From the NCBI RefSeq assembly GCF_902813185.1, contig NZ_LR778301.1, positions 3,576,001-3,640,000 of the forward strand: a DNA stretch of 64,000 nt. Direction: 5' to 3'. Made by a program: the position numbers and the translations under genes. Of the stretch, positions 36,057 through 45,410 are shown piece by piece. Position 1 is the first letter of the stretch. The number at the start of each line of letters is the position of its first letter. The DNA comes from Denitratisoma oestradiolicum (GTDB taxonomy: Bacteria; Pseudomonadota; Gammaproteobacteria; Burkholderiales; Rhodocyclaceae). The notes below the pieces were generated by a model. The model saw only the letters and a program-made list of their open reading frames with translations. It was not told the DNA's origin and did no database searches.

Positions 36057-36935
36057 ATGACCCATCCGGACCGTCGCCAGTTCCTGCTCGATGCCGCCCG
36101 CTCAGCCTGTGGCGTGGGCGCCCTCGGCCTGATGCTGGGACTCTACGCCCGGCGCAGCGAGGCCCTGCCGCCGACGGCGCTGCGCCCCCCCGGCGCCCTG
36201 CCGGAATCGGATTTCCTCGGCGCCTGCATTCGTTGCGGCCTGTGCCTGCGCGACTGCCCCTACGGCATCCTCGATCTGGCCCGGCCGGAACAGCCCATCG
36301 CCACCGGTACTCCCCACTTCAATGCCCGGGCCAGGCCCTGCGAAATGTGCGAGGACATACCCTGCGTCAAGGCCTGTCCCACCGGCGCCCTGAACCACGA
36401 CCTGACGGATATCGCCAAGGCGAAGATGGGCCTGGCGGTGCTGGTGGACAAGGAGACCTGCCTCAATTTCCTCGGCCTGCGCTGCGATGTCTGCTACCGG
36501 GTCTGCCCCCTGATCGACAAGGCCATCACCCTGGAGCCCCGTCACAATGCCCGCACCGGTCGCCATGCCATCTTCGAACCGGTGGTGCATTCGGATCTCT
36601 GCACCGGCTGCGGCAAGTGCGAGCACGCCTGTGTGCTGGAGGCCGCCGCCATCAAGGTATTCCCCGTCGCCCTGGCCAAGGGGGCTCTGGGCACCCATTA
36701 CCGGGTCGGTTGGGAAGAGCAGAAGAAGGCCGGCGGCTCCCTGGTGGACGAAAAACAGATGATCGACCTGCCCGACCGGCTACCGGAGGGCACGTCCCTG
36801 CCCGGCCACTGGGACCCGGGCAGCGCCCCACCGACCCTGCCCTCGGCTTCGCCTGTCGGCAAAACGCCGGCCACCAGCCCCGGTCTGCCAGGCGGCGGGC
36901 TGGTGGATCGTCTGTCGGACAACGCCCCCCGATAA
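36057..36935 (+). CDS. napG: NapG, Tat-exported ferredoxin-type protein
   Basis: A 292-residue periplasmic protein with four [4Fe-4S] motifs that, with NapH, passes electrons from quinol to NapB/A. A Tat-like N-terminus '[12 protein letters not shown]' is present. Cys motifs are '[14 protein letters not shown]', '[16 protein letters not shown]', 'CDVCYRVCP' and '[15 protein letters not shown]'. The C-terminal 60 residues are a Pro/Gly-rich extension. napH starts 6 bp later. Confidence 0.94.
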   Translation: MTHPDRRQFLLDAARSACGVGALGLMLGLYARRSEALPPTALRPPGALPESDFLGACIRCGLCLRDCPYGILDLARPEQPIATGTPHFNARARPCEMCEDIPCVKACPTGALNHDLTDIAKAKMGLAVLVDKETCLNFLGLRCDVCYRVCPLIDKAITLEPRHNARTGRHAIFEPVVHSDLCTGCGKCEHACVLEAAAIKVFPVALAKGALGTHYRVGWEEQKKAGGSLVDEKQMIDLPDRLPEGTSLPGHWDPGSAPPTLPSASPVGKTPATSPGLPGGGLVDRLSDNAPR

Positions 36936-36941
36936 ACGATC

Positions 36942-37832
36942 ATGGATACCCAGCCATCAAACTCAACGACCACCCGGCCCCTGTGGCGAACCCAGCGCTG
37001 GCTGATGCTGCGCCGCCTGAGCCAGGCGACCGTGCTGACCCTGTTCCTGGCGGGACCCTGGCTGGGACTCTGGCTGGTCAAGGGCAATCTGAACTTCAGC
37101 CTGACCCTGGGCATCCTGCCCCTGGCTGATCCCTTCATACTCCTGCAATCCCTGCTGAGCAGGCACGGCCCGGAGCGCCAGGCACTGATCGGCGCGGCCC
37201 TGGTGCTGATCTTCTATCTGCTGGCAGGGGGGCGGGTTTACTGTTCCTGGGTCTGCCCGATGAATCCGGTGACCGACGCCGCCCACTGGTTGCGTCGCCG
37301 CCTGGGCATCAGGACCAGCGCCCATCTGAGCCGTCAGACCCGCTACTGGCTGCTGGGGCTGGCCCTGCTGCTGGCCGTCCTGAGCGGCACCCTGGCCTGG
37401 GAACTGGTCAATCCCGTCTCGATGCTGCACCGGGGCCTGGTCTTCGGCATGGGCGCCACCTGGGCGGTAGTGGTGGCGATATTCCTGTTCGATCTTTTCG
37501 TCACGGATCGGGGATGGTGTGGCCATCTCTGCCCCACCGGGGCCTGCTACAGCCTACTGGGCCGATTCAGCCTGATCCGGGTCCAGACCGCCGGACGCAA
37601 TGCCTGCGACGACTGCATGGACTGCTTTGCCGTCTGCCCGGAGCCCCTGGTGATCAGGGCGCCCCTGAAGGGTGTCGACAGCCCGCCCCTGATACTTTCT
37701 TCCAATTGCACCAACTGCGGTCGCTGCATCGATGTCTGTGCCAGGAATGTCTTCAGCTTCGGCAGCCGTTTCCATTCACCACCCAAGCCTGGCCGGCCTT
37801 CCGCCGTGCCCGATGACCAACACCTATCCTGA
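36942..37832 (+). CDS. napH: NapH, membrane quinol dehydrogenase
   Basis: A 296-residue inner-membrane protein with about four transmembrane helices (for example at residues 25-45, 82-100, 128-148 and 165-185). Cys pairs 'CSWVCPMNPV' and 'CGHLCPTGACYSLLG' are typical of NapH. Two C-terminal [4Fe-4S] motifs 'CDDCMDCFAVCPEP' and 'CTNCGRCIDVCARN' face the cytoplasm. It oxidises quinol together with NapG. No napC lies in this cluster, so NapGH may be the only quinol route to Nap. Confidence 0.94.
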   Translation: MDTQPSNSTTTRPLWRTQRWLMLRRLSQATVLTLFLAGPWLGLWLVKGNLNFSLTLGILPLADPFILLQSLLSRHGPERQALIGAALVLIFYLLAGGRVYCSWVCPMNPVTDAAHWLRRRLGIRTSAHLSRQTRYWLLGLALLLAVLSGTLAWELVNPVSMLHRGLVFGMGATWAVVVAIFLFDLFVTDRGWCGHLCPTGACYSLLGRFSLIRVQTAGRNACDDCMDCFAVCPEPLVIRAPLKGVDSPPLILSSNCTNCGRCIDVCARNVFSFGSRFHSPPKPGRPSAVPDDQHLS

Positions 37833-37845
37833 AGGGGAGTTCATC

Positions 37846-38283
37846 ATGAAAAGGACCATCACCATCACACTGGCCGCGCTCCTGACCACCATCTCGGGCT
37901 GGACTGCCGCACAGCAACTGGCATCCCTGCGGGGCGAGGAGGTCGTCAGCGAGGACAAGGCGCCCATCGAAATGAGTTACCAGGGCAAGAAACCCGGCCT
38001 GCAAAAGCCCATCGCCCGCACCTTCAAGGAGCAGCCGCCCCTGATCCCCCACATGATCACCAATTTCGACGAGATCACCCTGGAGGAAAATCAGTGCCTG
38101 AGCTGCCACAGCGTCGAAAAGTACAAGGAAAAACGGGCGCCGAAAATTGGCGACAGCCACCTGGTTAACAACGTGGTGAGCATGGCCCGCTATCAGTGCA
38201 ACAGTTGCCACGTGCCCCAGGTGGACGCCAAGCCCCTGGTGGATAACGGCTTCGTCGGCAACGTTCGTCAAGCCAAACGTTGA
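37846..38283 (+). CDS. napB: NapB, diheme cytochrome c subunit of Nap
   Basis: Periplasmic electron-transfer subunit of NapAB. The ATG at 37846 gives 145 residues with a Sec signal ending near 'GWTAAQQ'. The two heme motifs are CLSCH (Cys84-His88) and CNSCH (Cys118-His122). 'PPLIPHMITNFDEITLEENQ' is a conserved NapB stretch. The start lies 13 bp after napH. An in-frame upstream start overlapping napH would remove the signal from the N-terminus and was rejected. Confidence 0.95.
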   Translation: MKRTITITLAALLTTISGWTAAQQLASLRGEEVVSEDKAPIEMSYQGKKPGLQKPIARTFKEQPPLIPHMITNFDEITLEENQCLSCHSVEKYKEKRAPKIGDSHLVNNVVSMARYQCNSCHVPQVDAKPLVDNGFVGNVRQAKR

Positions 38284-38305
38284 TCCCTGATTCAACAGGG
38301 TTTCG

Positions 38306-39133
38306 TCATAACGGAGAACCGACGCGGCGCAGCTCCTCGATGGCCCGTTCGATTTCCCCGTCGCTGGGAAAATCGCCCCCCCCGTTGCCGTCGGAGCCGC
38401 CGTCCCAGCGCACGGCCAGGGCTGTCAGGTTGTCGGCCCGGGGACCGGCGGCTTCCTCGGCGCGGTCGATCATCCGGGGCAGGGCCTTGATCAGGTCCAT
38501 GGCAGTGATCTGCCGGGCCAGTTCCTCATCTCCCAGGGGACCCCAGGCACCGTCGGAACAGAGCAGCAGGATGTCGCCGCAACGCAGCTGCAATTTGCGG
38601 GAAAACTCCACCTGGGGCAGCGACTCCCCCCCCAGACAACTGAAAATGCGGTTGCGTTCGGGGTGACGCCGGGCCTCCTCGGCACTGATCCTCCCCTCAT
38701 CCAACAGTAACTGCACCCGGCTGTGGTCCCGGGTACGGCAAAGAATACCGCCGCCCCGCAGGGCATAGAGCCGGGAGTCACCGGCATGGGCCCAGCAGGC
38801 AATGCCATCCTGAACCACACAGACCACACAGGTGGTCATCGGCGTCTGCTCAAGGGCCGGCCCCCGGGCCATTTCCCGGATGGCCCGATGGGCATCCAGC
38901 AACACCTGGGAGAGGAACAGATAGGGATCCGGCAAGCGCGGTGCGGCGATGCGCATGAATGTATCGGCCACACAATCCACCGCCACCTGGGCCGCCAGTT
39001 CACCCCGGTCATGCCCGCCCATGCCATCCGCCACCACCAGCAGCAAGGCATCGCTGGTGTAGCGGCAGGCCAGCCTATCCTCGTTACCGCGGCGGCCACC
39101 GATGCGGCTTTCCTGGCAGAGCGTGAACTTCAT
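38306..39133 (-). CDS. PP2C-family Ser/Thr protein phosphatase
   Basis: A 275-residue cytoplasmic metal-dependent phosphatase. Metal-binding motifs are 'GNEDRLACR', 'VVADGMGGHDRGELAA', 'AHAGDSRLYAL', 'LLCSDGAWGPLGDEEL' and 'RADNLTALAVRW'. The gene start overlaps the stop of the kinase gene by 4 bases, so kinase and phosphatase form a coupled pair. No type VI secretion or FHA gene is adjacent, so the pathway they control is unknown. Confidence 0.93.
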   Translation of the reverse strand: MKFTLCQESRIGGRRGNEDRLACRYTSDALLLVVADGMGGHDRGELAAQVAVDCVADTFMRIAAPRLPDPYLFLSQVLLDAHRAIREMARGPALEQTPMTTCVVCVVQDGIACWAHAGDSRLYALRGGGILCRTRDHSRVQLLLDEGRISAEEARRHPERNRIFSCLGGESLPQVEFSRKLQLRCGDILLLCSDGAWGPLGDEELARQITAMDLIKALPRMIDRAEEAAGPRADNLTALAVRWDGGSDGNGGGDFPSDGEIERAIEELRRVGSPL

Positions 39134-40062
39134 TTCCCGATCAATCCTTTAAGGCGGGACAGCACACCCCGCACCGGGGTCAGGTAATCGTCCCGGCTCA
39201 ACTCCCGTTGCAGGGAGAAAACGCTCTGGGGCCGGGCCAGGGGGTCCAGGCTCAGGCACAGGTCGATGATCTCCAGCAGATGCCGGGAATATTTTTCGGC
39301 CCAGGGTCCGGCAGCGGCTGACAGCGCCTCGCCTTCCAGACGACGGTCAGCGGCCGGCGGCGGCCGGGTGGCGAGGCAGGCATAGAGTGTGGCGCCCACA
39401 GCGTAGATATCGGTCCAGGGGCCGCACTGGTCGATCCCCTCATACTGTTCCGGCGCGGCAAAGCCCGGTGTATGCATGGTCTTGAGCCGTGGCACCTCGC
39501 TGCCGATGGCCTGCCGCGCCGCGCCGAAATCCAGCAGCAGGGGCGTGGCGTCGCTGCGCAGGTAAATGTTGGCGGGCTTGATGTCCAGATGCAGCAGCTT
39601 GCGGCCATGGACCTCCCGCAGGCCGTTGAGCAGGCGGGCGAAGACCGTGCGCAGGAACTCCTCGGGGATCTGGCCGGAATGTTTCTGGATGTGTTCCTGG
39701 AGGGTGCGCCCCCGTTCGTAACGCATCACCAGATACGCCGTGCCGTTGGCGCGAAAAAAGTTGAGCACGCCCACCACGTTGGGATGATTGAGCTGGGCCA
39801 GTATCCGGCCCTCCTCGAAAAAGCACTTCAGGCCATGATTGAAGGCAGGACGATGGATATCCGCCACCAGGGGCTCCGGGCTTTCCCCGGCGCGCAGCGC
39901 CAGGGAGCTGGGCAGGTACTCCTTGATGGCCACCGGTGTCTCCTGGGCATCATAGGCCAGATAGACAATGGAAAACCCGCCCAGGGAAATCTGCCGCTCG
40001 ATGCGGTATTGCTCAAGCTGGAATCCGGAGGGTAGCGGCTGGTTGGCCTGGGCGGGAGACAT
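39130..40062 (-). CDS. Serine/threonine protein kinase (Hanks type)
   Basis: A 310-residue kinase. The Gly loop is 'ISLGGFSIVYLAYD', the ATP lysine is in 'VAIKEYLP', and the catalytic loop is 'LLHLDIKPANIYLR' with HLD in place of HRD. 'LLDFGAAR' and 'GFAAPEQYEG' complete the core. There is no transmembrane or PASTA domain, so it is soluble. It is co-transcribed with the overlapping PP2C phosphatase and divergent from yicC. Confidence 0.93.
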   Translation of the reverse strand: MSPAQANQPLPSGFQLEQYRIERQISLGGFSIVYLAYDAQETPVAIKEYLPSSLALRAGESPEPLVADIHRPAFNHGLKCFFEEGRILAQLNHPNVVGVLNFFRANGTAYLVMRYERGRTLQEHIQKHSGQIPEEFLRTVFARLLNGLREVHGRKLLHLDIKPANIYLRSDATPLLLDFGAARQAIGSEVPRLKTMHTPGFAAPEQYEGIDQCGPWTDIYAVGATLYACLATRPPPAADRRLEGEALSAAAGPWAEKYSRHLLEIIDLCLSLDPLARPQSVFSLQRELSRDDYLTPVRGVLSRLKGLIGK

Positions 40063-40132
40063 GGGCGGGACAGGATAGAATCCGTGTCATTCTCCGTTGC
40101 CCGGCAAGCGGTGTAAAGCCGCCCAATCATCC

Positions 40133-40999
40133 ATGATCTTCAGCATGACCGGTTATGCCGCCGGTGCCCGCGACCTGGGCCAGGCGATCCTCAACCTCGA
40201 ACTCAAGAGCGTCAATTCCCGCTACCTGGACATCGGTTTCCGTGTCAGCGAGGATCTGCGTTCCCTGGAGATGCCGATCCGGGAACAGATCAGCGCCCGC
40301 ATGCAGCGGGGCAAGGTGGAATGCCGCGCCTACCTGCAGTCCCAGGAAAACGGCGTACGGAACACGACACCCAATGACGCGGCCCTGGCCCGGCTGGCGG
40401 CCATGCAGGACATCGTGCGCCAGGCCCTGCCCCAGGCCCAACCGCTTTCCGTGGCGGAAATCCTGGGTTGGCCCGGCATCCTGAGCCGCCAGGAACTTTC
40501 CGCCGACCAATTGCAGACCGAATGTCTGGCCCTGCTGGCCCAATTGCTTGAAGAATTTCTCGCCACCCGTGCCCGTGAAGGTGAAAAGCTGGCCGCCATC
40601 CTGCGGGAGCGCACGGCCCGCATGCGGGAACTGGTGACCCGGGTCGGCCCCCTGCTGCCCCAGGTTCTGGGGGACTACCAGGAGCGTCTATCAGCCAAGC
40701 TGCGGGAAGCCGTGGCGAACCTGGACGAGGACCGCATCCGTCAGGAAGTGGGCGTGTTCGCAGCCCGGGTGGATGTGGCCGAGGAACTGGCTCGACTGTC
40801 CACCCATCTGGATGAGGTGGAGCGAGTACTGAAGAAGGGGGGCGTCGTCGGCAAGCGACTGGACTTCCTGATGCAGGAGCTGAACCGGGAAGCCAACACC
40901 CTGGCCTCCAAATCTGTGTCCGCAGAGATCACCGGCATCGCCCTGGAACTCAAGCTGTTGATCGAGCAGATGCGGGAGCAGGTCCAGAATCTGGAGTGA
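40133..40999 (+). CDS. yicC: YicC-family endoribonuclease-like protein
   Basis: A 288-residue YicC protein. The start at 40133 (MIFSMTGYA) matches the invariant N-terminus; an ATG 36 bases upstream adds an unconserved segment. The hallmark 'LNLELKSVNSRYLDIGFR' and C-terminal 'GKRLDFLMQELNREANTLASK'-type region (seen here in two parts) are present. Family members cleave RNA and affect sRNA stability. It sits directly before gmk, as in most proteobacteria. Confidence 0.94.
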   Translation: MIFSMTGYAAGARDLGQAILNLELKSVNSRYLDIGFRVSEDLRSLEMPIREQISARMQRGKVECRAYLQSQENGVRNTTPNDAALARLAAMQDIVRQALPQAQPLSVAEILGWPGILSRQELSADQLQTECLALLAQLLEEFLATRAREGEKLAAILRERTARMRELVTRVGPLLPQVLGDYQERLSAKLREAVANLDEDRIRQEVGVFAARVDVAEELARLSTHLDEVERVLKKGGVVGKRLDFLMQELNREANTLASKSVSAEITGIALELKLLIEQMREQVQNLE

Positions 41000-41006
41000 G
41001 CGAACC

Positions 41007-41624
41007 ATGAGCGCCGGTAACCTTTTCGTCATCGCGGCCCCCTCCGGGGCCGGCAAGACCACCCTGGTCGGCATGCTGCTGGGGCAGGATCCCCTCGTGC
41101 GCCTGTCCGTGTCCTACACCACCCGACCGCCGCGTCCCGGGGAAAAGGAAGGGGTGCAATATCATTTCATCGATATCCAGACCTTTCTGTCCATGCGTTC
41201 CCGGGGCGAATTCGTCGAATGGGCCGAGGTCCATGGCAACTTCTATGGCACCTCCCGCGCCTGGCTAGCCCAGCACATGGCGGCCGGGGAGGACGTGTTG
41301 CTGGAAATCGACTGGCAGGGCGCCCAACAGGTCCGGGAGCAATTCCCCGGCACTATCGGCATTTTCATCCTGCCCCCCTCCATCGAAGAACTCGAGCATC
41401 GCCTGCGGGGACGGGGCCAGGACAGTGACGATGTCATCCAACGCCGAGTGGCCGGCGCCCTGGGGGAAATCCGTCATGTGGATGAGTTCGATTTTGTTAT
41501 AATCAACAAAGACTTGCAGACCGCCCTCGGGGATCTGCTGGCGGCAGTACGCAGTACCCGTCTGCGTCTGCCCCGCCAACGGGAGCGTCATCCGGACGTT
41601 TTCCGTTTTCTTGAATCCCACTGA
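41007..41624 (+). CDS. gmk: Gmk, guanylate kinase
   Basis: Phosphorylates GMP to GDP. P-loop '[10 protein letters not shown]' at about residues 10-19, GMP-binding '[20 protein letters not shown]' and lid region '[16 protein letters not shown]' are present. Length is 205 aa. It is followed by rpoZ and spoT, linking guanine nucleotide supply with (p)ppGpp metabolism. Confidence 0.97.
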   Translation: MSAGNLFVIAAPSGAGKTTLVGMLLGQDPLVRLSVSYTTRPPRPGEKEGVQYHFIDIQTFLSMRSRGEFVEWAEVHGNFYGTSRAWLAQHMAAGEDVLLEIDWQGAQQVREQFPGTIGIFILPPSIEELEHRLRGRGQDSDDVIQRRVAGALGEIRHVDEFDFVIINKDLQTALGDLLAAVRSTRLRLPRQRERHPDVFRFLESH

Positions 41625-41638
41625 CCAGGAAATCCACC

Positions 41639-41845
41639 ATGGCCCGCGTTACCGTCGATGATTGTCTCAAGCGCATCCCCAACCGCTTTCAACTGACCCT
41701 GGCCGCCACCTACCGCGCCCGCCAGATCGCCATGGGCAGCACCCCCCAGGTGGAAGCCGGCCGCGACAAGCCCACGGTGCTGGCCCTGCGCGAAATGGCT
41801 GCCGGCCTGGTAGGCCTGGAAATTCTCAACAAGGGTCAGGCCTGA
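41639..41845 (+). CDS. rpoZ: RpoZ, RNA polymerase omega subunit
   Basis: A 68-residue omega subunit starting '[20 protein letters not shown]' and including '[10 protein letters not shown]' and '[13 protein letters not shown]'. It stabilises the beta' subunit and forms part of a ppGpp site. It lies 14 bp after gmk and 29 bp before spoT. Confidence 0.97.
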   Translation: MARVTVDDCLKRIPNRFQLTLAATYRARQIAMGSTPQVEAGRDKPTVLALREMAAGLVGLEILNKGQA

Positions 41846-41874
41846 CGTTGTGAACCGGGGGAGGAACCGCTGCC

Positions 41875-44061
41875 ATGGCCGCCAGGCATTCCGGTGCATC
41901 CGCCCCCGCTGCCAGATCCCCACGCTCACCGGACCAATCGCTGGCAAGCCAGCTAGAGCGCTTCAACGCCCGTCTCGCCACCTACCTCAAGCCTGAGGAA
42001 ATCGCCCGCGTCGGCGCCGCTTATGTGTTCGGCGACGCCGCCCACCGGGGCCAGTTCCGCGTCAGCGGCGCCCCTTATATCTCCCACCCCCTGGCCGTCG
42101 CCACCACGCTGGTGGGCTGGCACCTGGACGCCCAGGCCGTCATCGCCGCCCTGCTCCATGATGTGATGGAGGACACCTCCATCACCAAGACGCAGATTGC
42201 CGAGCAGTTCGGCAAGACCGCGGCGGAACTGGTGGATGGGGTCTCCAAGCTGGACCGTCTGGAAAACCAGACGGTGGAGCAGGCTCAGGCGGAGAATTTC
42301 CGCAAGATGCTGCTGGCCATGGCGCGGGATGTCCGGGTCATTCTGATCAAGCTGGCCGACCGTCTCCACAACATGCAGACCCTGGACGCCATCCGCCCCG
42401 ACAAGCGACGCCGGATCGCCCGGGAAACCCTGGAGATCTACGCCCCCATCGCCAATCGCTTGGGGCTCAATTCCCTCTACCGGGAATTGCAGGAACTGTC
42501 CTTCAGGCACCTGCATCCCCTACGCCACCGGGTGCTGGAAAAAGCCGTCAAGGCGGCCCGGGGCAATCGCCGCGAGGTGGTAAGCAAGATCCTGGATGCC
42601 GTCCGCAGCCACCTGCCGACCTGGAACATCGAGGCCGAAATCATGGGCCGCGAGAAGCACCTGTACAGCATCTACCGCAAGATGCGGGAAAAGCATCTGA
42701 CCTTTTCCCAGGTGCTGGACATCTACGGCCTGCGCATCGTGGTCAAGGACGTGCCCACCTGCTACCTGGCCCTGGGTGCCCTGCATGCCCTCTACAACCC
42801 GGTGCCCGGCAAGTTCAAGGACTATCTTGCCATTCCCAAGACCAATGGCTACCAGTCCCTGCACACCACCTTGATCGGTCCTTACGGAATGCCGATGGAG
42901 ATCCAGATCCGTACCCGGGAAATGCACAACGTGGCCGAATCCGGCGTGGCCTCCCACTGGCTCTACAAGGACGACCCGACCATCTCGGCCCTGCAGCGCA
43001 AGACCCACATGTGGCTCCAGTCCCTGCTGGAACTCCAGTCCACCGCCGGCGACTCCTCGGAGTTCCTGGAGCACGTCAAGGTGGATCTGTTCATCGGCGA
43101 GGTCTATGTATTCACCCCCATGGGCAAGATCATCGGTTTGCCCAAGGGGGCCACGGCGGTGGATTTTGCCTATGCCGTGCATACGGACATCGGCAACCGC
43201 TGCGTGGCCTGCCGCATCAACCTGGAGCCCATGTCCCTGCGTACCGAACTGCGCAATGGCGACCGGGTCGAGATCATCACCGCACCCCATGCCAGCCCCA
43301 ACCCGGCCTGGCTCAGTTACGTCAAGAGCGCCCGGGCCCGCTCCAAGATTCGCCACTTTCTCAAGACCCAGCAGACCGAGGCCGCCGCGCAACTGGGCGA
43401 ACGCCTGCTGGCCCGCGGCCTGGACGAGATCGGCCAGGCCCTGTCGAAAGTGGATAAGGCTACCTGGGACAAGTTCCTCAAGGCCGATGGCGCCCGCTCC
43501 CGAAAGGCGGTATTCACCGATATCGGCATTGGCAAGCGTCTCGCCGCCGTGGTGGCCCGGCGCCTGCTGGCCCGGGAAGCCACGCCCCAGGAACAAAAGG
43601 TTGCCGGTTCCATCACCATCCGTGGCAGCGAAGGCATGGCAGTTCAGATCGCCAGTTGTTGCTGCCCCATTCCCGGGGATCCCATCGTCGGCCTGATACA
43701 AAAGGGCCAGGGCCTGGTGATCCATACTCACGACTGCCCCAGCCTGGCCAAACTGCGGGGCGGGGTGGAGTGGGTCAACGTGGAATGGGAGGCCGACATC
43801 GATCGCCTGTTCGAGGTCAGCATCCGTGTGCTGGTGCAAAACCAGCGGGGGGTGCTGGCCAAGCTGGCGGCTGCTATTGCCGAGGCCCAATCCAACATCA
43901 TCAATGTGCGGGTGGACGAGGACCGTGATGCCACCACGGCGGTCTTTTTCACCCTCGAAGTCTCCCATCGTGTACACCTGGCCAAGGTGCTGCGCAATCT
44001 GCGACTGATTCCTGAGGTCGTGCGCATCGCACGGCTCAAGGACAAGAAGTTCAATCCCTGA
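41875..44061 (+). CDS. spoT: SpoT/RelA-type bifunctional (p)ppGpp synthase/hydrolase
   Basis: A 728-residue stringent-response enzyme. The HD hydrolase domain ('YISHPLAVATTL', 'ALLHDVMEDT') appears intact, and the synthetase domain follows ('GREKHLYSIYRKMREK', 'LDIYGLRIVV', 'TNGYQSLHTTLIGPYG'). A TGS domain ('VYVFTPMGKIIGLPKGATAV'), a zinc-finger-like region and a C-terminal ACT domain ('RGVLAKLAAAIAEAQSNII') complete it. The intact HD and context with gmk-rpoZ favour the bifunctional type. Confidence 0.96.
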   Translation: MAARHSGASAPAARSPRSPDQSLASQLERFNARLATYLKPEEIARVGAAYVFGDAAHRGQFRVSGAPYISHPLAVATTLVGWHLDAQAVIAALLHDVMEDTSITKTQIAEQFGKTAAELVDGVSKLDRLENQTVEQAQAENFRKMLLAMARDVRVILIKLADRLHNMQTLDAIRPDKRRRIARETLEIYAPIANRLGLNSLYRELQELSFRHLHPLRHRVLEKAVKAARGNRREVVSKILDAVRSHLPTWNIEAEIMGREKHLYSIYRKMREKHLTFSQVLDIYGLRIVVKDVPTCYLALGALHALYNPVPGKFKDYLAIPKTNGYQSLHTTLIGPYGMPMEIQIRTREMHNVAESGVASHWLYKDDPTISALQRKTHMWLQSLLELQSTAGDSSEFLEHVKVDLFIGEVYVFTPMGKIIGLPKGATAVDFAYAVHTDIGNRCVACRINLEPMSLRTELRNGDRVEIITAPHASPNPAWLSYVKSARARSKIRHFLKTQQTEAAAQLGERLLARGLDEIGQALSKVDKATWDKFLKADGARSRKAVFTDIGIGKRLAAVVARRLLAREATPQEQKVAGSITIRGSEGMAVQIASCCCPIPGDPIVGLIQKGQGLVIHTHDCPSLAKLRGGVEWVNVEWEADIDRLFEVSIRVLVQNQRGVLAKLAAAIAEAQSNIINVRVDEDRDATTAVFFTLEVSHRVHLAKVLRNLRLIPEVVRIARLKDKKFNP

Positions 44062-44077
44062 CAAGAAAGGAAAAACC

Positions 44078-44266
44078 ATGTCCGGCTACGAATCCGAACA
44101 CGCCAAGTTCATGCGCCAATGGCTAGAGCAGCACCCGGAAGAACTTCGGGTGATAAAGGAAGGCCGCGCCCTGTGGTGGGACAAAACGCCGGCGGAACTG
44201 GAAGATGGTCAGGAAAGGAAAGTCGGAGAAGTCCCGCGCAAGGCCTACTATTACGACGCCAACTAG
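44078..44266 (+). CDS. DUF3460 small protein
   Basis: A 62-residue protein typical of betaproteobacteria, starting 'MSGYESEHAKFMRQWLEQHP' and ending 'VPRKAYYYDAN'. No membrane segment or catalytic motif is seen. It follows spoT by 16 bp with a good ribosome binding site (AGAAAGGA). Function unknown. Confidence 0.85.
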   Translation: MSGYESEHAKFMRQWLEQHPEELRVIKEGRALWWDKTPAELEDGQERKVGEVPRKAYYYDAN

Positions 44267-44399
44267 CTCCGCCAGGGGGGCGACGGCACCAGCGCACGAA
44301 TCAACAAGTCGCCCATCCCTCTAGGTCAAGTACGCTTCCCGGCTCCTGGGGAGAATGCTTGCCATGATTCGCCCCGTGCCCAGAACTTGCCACCTCCTG

Positions 44400-45317
44400 T
44401 CAGCTGCTACGCCGCTGGCGCCAGACCCGGGGCGACTCGCCGTAGCGGCTGCGAAACACCCGGCTGAAGTGGGACATGTCATTGAAGCCCCATTGCATGG
44501 CAATCTCGGTGATGGTCAGGTGAGCCAACAGGGGATTGCCCAGGGCCTTCATGCTTCGTTCCAGACGCTGCTCCAGGATGTAGCGGGCCAGGGTCTTGCC
44601 CGTGGCCTCCATCAGCGTATGAACATGACGCGACGACAGGCCCAGGGCGGCAGCAATCGAGGCAACGCCCATCTGGGGATCGGGTAGATGGGCGCTGATG
44701 TGATCCAGCAGGCGGGTACGGTTGCGCTCCAGGGCCCCCTGGCCCTCCGCGTCGTCGGGATGGAACAGTACCCCCATCAGGTCCAGCAGGGCCGTCGAAA
44801 GGGGAGCCGCCTCCCTCACGGTGATCTCGTGCCGGCGCTGCCAGACATTGATCAGGAAATTCCACAGCACGCTGCCACTACCGAAATGGGCACTGCGGGA
44901 CATGATGCAGGCCGGCCGCAGGTCACCATGGCGCGCCTGGAGAACGGCGGTGGGCACATTGACCACCAGGCTGTGAAAATTCGCCGACTGCCAGGCCGCG
45001 TAGGGCGCACAGCCATTCACCAGGGACAACACCCGGGTGCTGGAATCCGCCATGCGTCCGTACTGGCGATGGCGCAGCATTCCACTTTGCACCAGGAACA
45101 GGCTATGGACCGGCGGCGCCCCGGGTGTCCGGCCCTCCACATGGCGATCCATGGTGATGGGCGCCGAGACGAAGAACTCGTAGAAGCCGATCTCTCCCAT
45201 GGACCAGGCCGACCAGGCCCCATGGAAATCCTCCGGCTCCGCTTCAGCAATGCGGGTGCCAGGGAAAAGCCGCGCAGAAAGCGTGCGCCATTCGGAAAAA
45301 TCCTTACAGACTTCCAT
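44400..45317 (-). CDS. AraC-family transcriptional regulator
   Basis: A regulator of about 305 residues with an AraC-binding-like N-terminal domain ('FYEFFVSAPITMDRHVEG', 'LFLVQSGMLRHRQYG'). The C-terminal double helix-turn-helix comprises 'MGVASIAAALGLSSRHVHTL' and 'LTITEIAMQWGFNDMSHF', followed by 'SRVFRSRYGESPRVWR'. The start at 45317 (MEVCKDFSEW) is a best guess; the frame stays open to a GTG at 45389, but those residues look unconserved. It is divergent from the DUF1214 gene and probably controls that operon. Confidence 0.88.
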   Translation of the reverse strand: MEVCKDFSEWRTLSARLFPGTRIAEAEPEDFHGAWSAWSMGEIGFYEFFVSAPITMDRHVEGRTPGAPPVHSLFLVQSGMLRHRQYGRMADSSTRVLSLVNGCAPYAAWQSANFHSLVVNVPTAVLQARHGDLRPACIMSRSAHFGSGSVLWNFLINVWQRRHEITVREAAPLSTALLDLMGVLFHPDDAEGQGALERNRTRLLDHISAHLPDPQMGVASIAAALGLSSRHVHTLMEATGKTLARYILEQRLERSMKALGNPLLAHLTITEIAMQWGFNDMSHFSRVFRSRYGESPRVWRQRRSS

Positions 45318-45410
45318 ATATCTTGCGGATTGACGGAGCGGATCAGTATCGCCGCAACCGGGTCCGCCGTCCATATCCACGACCCACACTGATCAAACGG
45401 GGGAGCATCC

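Noticed and set aside
42520..44079. A 519-codon open frame antisense to spoT, and similar long antisense frames such as 19666-21084
   Set aside because: They lie opposite well-conserved genes in GC-rich DNA, have low-complexity Gly/His/Gln/Val composition typical of such shadows, and match no family.
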